Program-made: the position numbers and the translations under genes
Source: Methylocystis parvus OBBP
Lineage (GTDB): Bacteria > Pseudomonadota > Alphaproteobacteria > Rhizobiales > Beijerinckiaceae
Direction: 5' to 3'
NCBI RefSeq assembly: GCF_027571405.1
Contig: NZ_CP092968.1
Location: 2,356,001-2,420,000, forward strand
DNA length: 64,000 nucleotides
Notes under the pieces: generated by a model
The model's database searches: none
What the model was told of the DNA's origin: nothing
The model's input: the letters and a program-made list of their open reading frames with translations, nothing else
Shown: piece after piece, positions 61,701-64,000 of the stretch
Layout of the letters: every line of letters starts with the position of its first letter
Position numbering within the stretch: position 1 is the first letter of the stretch

Positions 61701-61896
61701 CGGGGGTGGCGAAGGAGCCGAACTGCGCTTCCCGCTCGGCATGAGCATCGCCGGAGGACTGATCGTCAGTCAAATACTGACTCTGTTTACGACGCCGGTT
61801 ATCTATCTGGCCTTCGACGGCATGGCGAAACGCATCGGCGCTCGAAAAAATCCGATTGCGGCCGTTTCGGCGCAAAGCAACGAAGAATGCGCCTGA
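58768..61896 (+). CDS. RND efflux pump inner-membrane subunit (MdtBC type), second
   Basis: 1042 residues, starting at the GTG that overlaps the adaptor stop. Proton-relay motifs: GFVVDDAIVMLENIARFLEQ and IGIVKKNAIMMIDFALQ. It is a clear paralogue of the pump at 53731, sharing for example ATRYGVTVSTIDNTLYDAFG-like and LHPLTILSTLPSAGVG-like segments. By analogy to MdtB/MdtC the two may assemble as a mixed trimer, or they may be alternative pumps sharing one adaptor. Substrates are probably amphiphilic compounds or metal chelates. Confidence 0.93.
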   Translation: MSAFDISRPFILRPVATSLLTVAILLAGAISYRLLPVSALPQVDFPTIEVRTFYPGASPEVMASSITAPLERQLGQMPGLTQIASTSSGGASVITLQFNLKLTLDVAEQQVQAAINAAASFLPSDLPAPPIYAKINPADAPVLTLAIISKTLPLTEVQQLADTRIAQKISQLSGVGLVGVNGGNRPAVVVRANVAALASYGLSLEDLRASISNANVNLPKGNIDSPSQEFAIDSNDQLKNPRDYDQLIVAARNGGPIRLRDVAKVVAGAENRELGAWSDLTPAIVLSVQRQPGANVIAVVDQIKALLPSLQASLPGAVEVAILSDRTTTIRASIEDVQAELLFAVFLVIGVIYLFLRSWRATLVPGVAVPLSLVGALAAMYLFGYSLNNLTLMALTIATGFVVDDAIVMLENIARFLEQGRSPVDAALEGAREIGFTIVSLTISLIAVMIPLLFMGDVVGRLFREFAVTLSATIVLSAIVSLTLAPMLCSKLLIEGDMHGHVDSHAKEATWFDSVIDIYGWLLTCVLDHSRTTLAVFAITLGLTAALYVKVPKGFFPVQDTGLIQGATIGEQSASFSAMATRQTTFVKAALEDDAVDSITSIIGVDGDNKTLNSGRVLIRLKDRETRKTPVMEVVRRLQARASHIGGLSVLLEPVQDLTIDSGGGRGAYHFSLQDANPNELVTYTQKLVDHIAGLPQFEDVSSSAQTSGRALYVEIDRDAAARYGVTVSTIDNTLYDAFGQRIVSTIFTQTSQRRVILEADQRHVPTAEALGSLRAPGAGGAEVPLASLVSIKEMSAPLSIDHLAQFPATTISFNLAPGYALGDAIAALRQAQSDTGAPQGVITVFQGATAAFVSSATSTLLLILAAIVTVYIVLGVLYESYVHPLTILSTLPSAGVGALLALILTGNDLGVIGVIGIILLIGIVKKNAIMMIDFALQAERDEGLSPRDAIYKACLLRFRPILMTTLAALFGALPMIVGGGEGAELRFPLGMSIAGGLIVSQILTLFTTPVIYLAFDGMAKRIGARKNPIAAVSAQSNEECA

Positions 61897-61997
61897 GCGC
61901 AGGCATGGTCTATTCGATGGACCGCTTCGCAGACGCTTCAAAATTGATTTTTGCCGAATTGGCGGCGCCCCGGTCTTGACATGGCGGCGTCCTCACG

Positions 61998-62034
61998 CTT
62001 TAATCTACTTATCTACTATGAATAAGGATTAAAG
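61998..62034 (+). promoter_or_regulatory. Dyad overlapping the ribosome site of the MBL gene
   Basis: TTAATC (62000-62005) pairs with GATTAA (62027-62032), and CTTAT (62008-62012) with ATAAG (62022-62026). The right arms cover the AAGGATTAAAG ribosome site. It may be an operator or an mRNA hairpin. It contains TCTAC and TCTACTATG but fits the island dyad poorly. Confidence 0.4.
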
Positions 62035-63504
62035 ATGCGCACCCTCTTCGCCCTCTACGGTCTGACATCGGCCTTCGCCCTGCTGCCCATCGCCGCCGAC
62101 GCCGCCTCTTTGCAGGATGCCGCGGCCGCGCTCGGCGCCGACAGCGCCAAATCCCTCGAATTCTCCGGCGCCGGACATTGGTATCAATTCGGTCAAGCGC
62201 CTGTCCCGGGCGGGGCGTGGCCGCAATTCGAGGTGAGCAACTATTCGGCGAGCGTCAATTTTGACGCTCCCGCCGCGCGCGTGCTTCTCACCCGGATCCA
62301 GACCGTTGAGCCCGGCCGCCGGCGCCCGACGCCCACCGAGCAAAAGCTGTCCTGGTTCGTCAGCGCCGACAAGGCCTGGAACGTCGCGCCGCCGCAGGGC
62401 TCGCCCGACGCCGCGCCCGTCGCCACGCCGCAAGCCGCGGCCGTCGAAGAGCGCCTCGTGGAAATTTGGACGACGCCGCAGGGATTTTTGAAGGCCGCGC
62501 TCGCCAATGGCGCAAAATCCGAAACATCCGGCGCGGGCGTGCAAATTTCCTTCGCCGCCTCGGGTCATAAATATGAAGGCTTCATCAATTCGGCCAATCA
62601 GATCGAATGGGCGCGGAGCTGGATTGACAGTCCGGTGCTCGGCGACACGCTCGTCGAGACGAAATTCTCCGGCTACAAAGATTTCGGCGGCGTGCAATTT
62701 CCTGCCGAGTTGACGCGCATCCAGGGGGGATACCCCGTGCTGCATCTCAAGGTCGCGGCCGCCAAGCTCAATCCCGGCGTGGAAATCCCGGTTCCCGAGA
62801 ACATTGCGGCCTTCAAGGCGTCGGCGCCGACTGTGACCGCCAACAAACTCGCTGACGGCGTTTACTGGCTAAATGGCGGCACACATCATAGCGTCGCCAT
62901 CGAACAGAAGGACCATGTCGTATTGGTCGAGGCGCCCCTCAACGAAGACCGCTCCCTTGCGCTCATCGCGAAGATCGCGGAGATCGCCCCCAACAAGCCG
63001 ATCCGATATGTCGTGAACAGCCATGTCCACTTCGACCATTCGGGAGGCCTGCGCACATTTGTCGACGCTGGCGCCACGATCGTGACTCACGAGCTGGACA
63101 AACCCTATTACGAGAAAGCGTGGGCCGCGCCTCACACGCTGCGGCCGGATCGCCTTTCACAGTCGAAAAAGGCTGCGATTTTTGAGACCTATGCGGACAA
63201 ATACACGCTCTCCGACGGCCTGCGCCAGATCGAGGTCCATCGCATCGCCGGCAATGGACATAGCGACGAACTCGCACTCGTTTATCTGCCTGCGGAGAAG
63301 ATCCTCGTCGAAGCCGACGCCTTCACGCCGACAGCGAAGGACGCGCCCCTGCCGAAATCGCCAAACCCCTATTCGGTGAACCTCTACGAGAATATCCAGA
63401 AGCTTAAGCTCGACGTCGCTCAGATCGTCGGGCTCCATGGGCCGCGCGTCGTTGCGTTGGCGGACCTGCGCGCGGCCATCGGACAACCGGTTCTCGCGCA
63501 ATAG
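62035..63504 (+). CDS. Secreted metallo-beta-lactamase-fold hydrolase
   Basis: 489 residues: signal peptide (ALYGLTSAFALLPIAADA), an N-terminal domain of about 240 residues without recognised motifs, and an MBL domain from about 265. The zinc motif H330-V-H332-F-D334-H335 (NSHVHFDHSGG) is intact, with later ligands in AGNGHSDELALVYLPAEKIL, VEADAFTP and GLHGPR. Its layout resembles the SoxH/quinoprotein-relay group of periplasmic hydrolases seen in C1 and sulfur oxidisers. The substrate is unknown. A terminator follows. Confidence 0.85.
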   Translation: MRTLFALYGLTSAFALLPIAADAASLQDAAAALGADSAKSLEFSGAGHWYQFGQAPVPGGAWPQFEVSNYSASVNFDAPAARVLLTRIQTVEPGRRRPTPTEQKLSWFVSADKAWNVAPPQGSPDAAPVATPQAAAVEERLVEIWTTPQGFLKAALANGAKSETSGAGVQISFAASGHKYEGFINSANQIEWARSWIDSPVLGDTLVETKFSGYKDFGGVQFPAELTRIQGGYPVLHLKVAAAKLNPGVEIPVPENIAAFKASAPTVTANKLADGVYWLNGGTHHSVAIEQKDHVVLVEAPLNEDRSLALIAKIAEIAPNKPIRYVVNSHVHFDHSGGLRTFVDAGATIVTHELDKPYYEKAWAAPHTLRPDRLSQSKKAAIFETYADKYTLSDGLRQIEVHRIAGNGHSDELALVYLPAEKILVEADAFTPTAKDAPLPKSPNPYSVNLYENIQKLKLDVAQIVGLHGPRVVALADLRAAIGQPVLAQ

Positions 63505-63547
63505 CTACGACGCGCCGCTCCCATATCACTTTCCTTCCTCTGACTTG

Positions 63548-63575
63548 GGCCGCCCTCGGGGCGGCCTCTTTTCTC
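63548..63575 (+). terminator. Rho-independent terminator
   Basis: Stem GGCCGCCC (63548-63555) with GGGCGGCC (63559-63566), a 3-base loop and a TCTTTTCTC tail, ending the MBL gene. Confidence 0.85.
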
Positions 63576-63643
63576 ATGAAGCGGCCATCATATTCACATG
63601 GCTAACGGTCCTCCGTCGGCCCTGGCGTTTCGGGAGACGCATC

Positions 63644-64000
63644 ATGAAACGCGCCCTTTTCATCGCAGCCCTGCTTCTAACGGCCGTGTCGGCCGCCGAA
63701 GCCCGTCCGGGCTGCGTTTACACAGACGCCAATCTCTTTACTTCCCCCGCCTATCTCGGCGGGCTCATCGGAACGATCCCAGCGCCCGCACCCGTAGAGG
63801 TCGTCCAGCGCGGCCGAAAATGGAGCCTCGTCTCTTATGACGGCGAATCAGGCTATATCCGCTCCAGCCGTCTGTCGCCGAATTCGCGAGCGCGACCCGA
63901 TCCGCCGCCCGCCGAGTACGAGCAATCGATTGGCGCCGAAACGCCGTTCTGGTCGAGCGCGCCCTGGACGCCTGATTGGAAGAGCCGCACCCACTGGAGC
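63644..64000 (+). CDS. Secreted SH3-like domain protein (runs off the window)
   Basis: 119 codons are visible. Signal peptide MKRALFIAALLLTAVSAAEA, then one bacterial SH3-type unit (VVQRGRKWSLVSYDGESGYI RSSRL) and a proline-rich stretch (RARPDPPPAEYEQ). GGGAGAC lies before the ATG at 63644. Such proteins bind peptidoglycan or envelope partners. The C-terminus lies beyond the right edge. Confidence 0.7.
   Translation, partial: MKRALFIAALLLTAVSAAEARPGCVYTDANLFTSPAYLGGLIGTIPAPAPVEVVQRGRKWSLVSYDGESGYIRSSRLSPNSRARPDPPPAEYEQSIGAETPFWSSAPWTPDWKSRTHWS

Overview
The window is GC-rich DNA, probably from an alphaproteobacterial methylotroph or methanotroph of the Methylocystis/Methylosinus/Beijerinckiaceae kind. 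The pointers are a formaldehyde-activating enzyme (fae), alphaproteobacterial-style regulators and outer-membrane proteins, GTG and TTG starts, and many ATGA/GTGA gene overlaps. Two tRNA-Ser genes and no plasmid replication genes suggest chromosome. Family names come from reading protein motifs; no database search was run.

Layout. 0-4 kb: a decayed phage-like fragment, then a three-gene operon of two DUF1538 membrane proteins and a P-II-like protein, then a tandem universal stress protein. 4.2-7.8 kb: a large type I-C-like CRISPR array of 54 repeats, all identical as read, with no cas gene anywhere in the window. 8-12.5 kb: an AraC-type regulator, two HdeA-like periplasmic proteins, a Tat-exported sulfatase, and a graveyard of an outer-membrane barrel fused to a restriction-modification fragment. 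12.5-23.2 kb: a compact, apparently undescribed biosynthetic locus with two AMP-forming ligases, an acyl carrier protein, MetA-like and MetY-like enzymes, a class IV aminotransferase, an SDR, a haem-oxygenase-fold putative diiron enzyme and a ThDP enzyme. Two of its promoter regions share an almost unique 24-bp sequence.

23.3-31 kb is a mobile-element-scarred stretch: glycosyltransferase and glycoside-hydrolase remnants, an unusual tandem serine-acetyltransferase-like protein, IS200-type and IS5-type remnants, a FixJ-like regulator whose neighbouring CheB-type gene is cut by the IS5 element, two tRNA-Ser genes, a TetR/YciI/tag operon, and truncated NUDIX and integrase genes.

31-64 kb reads as a sulfur and envelope island: YeeE/YedE transporters, a FadL porin, a DecR-like Lrp regulator, a CysA ATPase, a four-gene permease/porin operon, a P-type ATPase, a divergent P-type ATPase paralogue whose catalytic motifs are destroyed, an SBP-SulP-SBP operon, fae, and an RND-MFP-RND efflux locus. 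Several promoters in this island carry a 17-bp dyad of the form TCTATM-N5-KATAGA (two perfect copies, others degenerate). I infer a shared local regulon, with the Lrp-type protein the most obvious candidate regulator because a perfect copy lies just upstream of its own gene.

The most novel-looking items are the homoserine-centred biosynthetic cluster with its private operator, the active/pseudoenzyme P-type ATPase pair, and the dyad-linked sulfur island.
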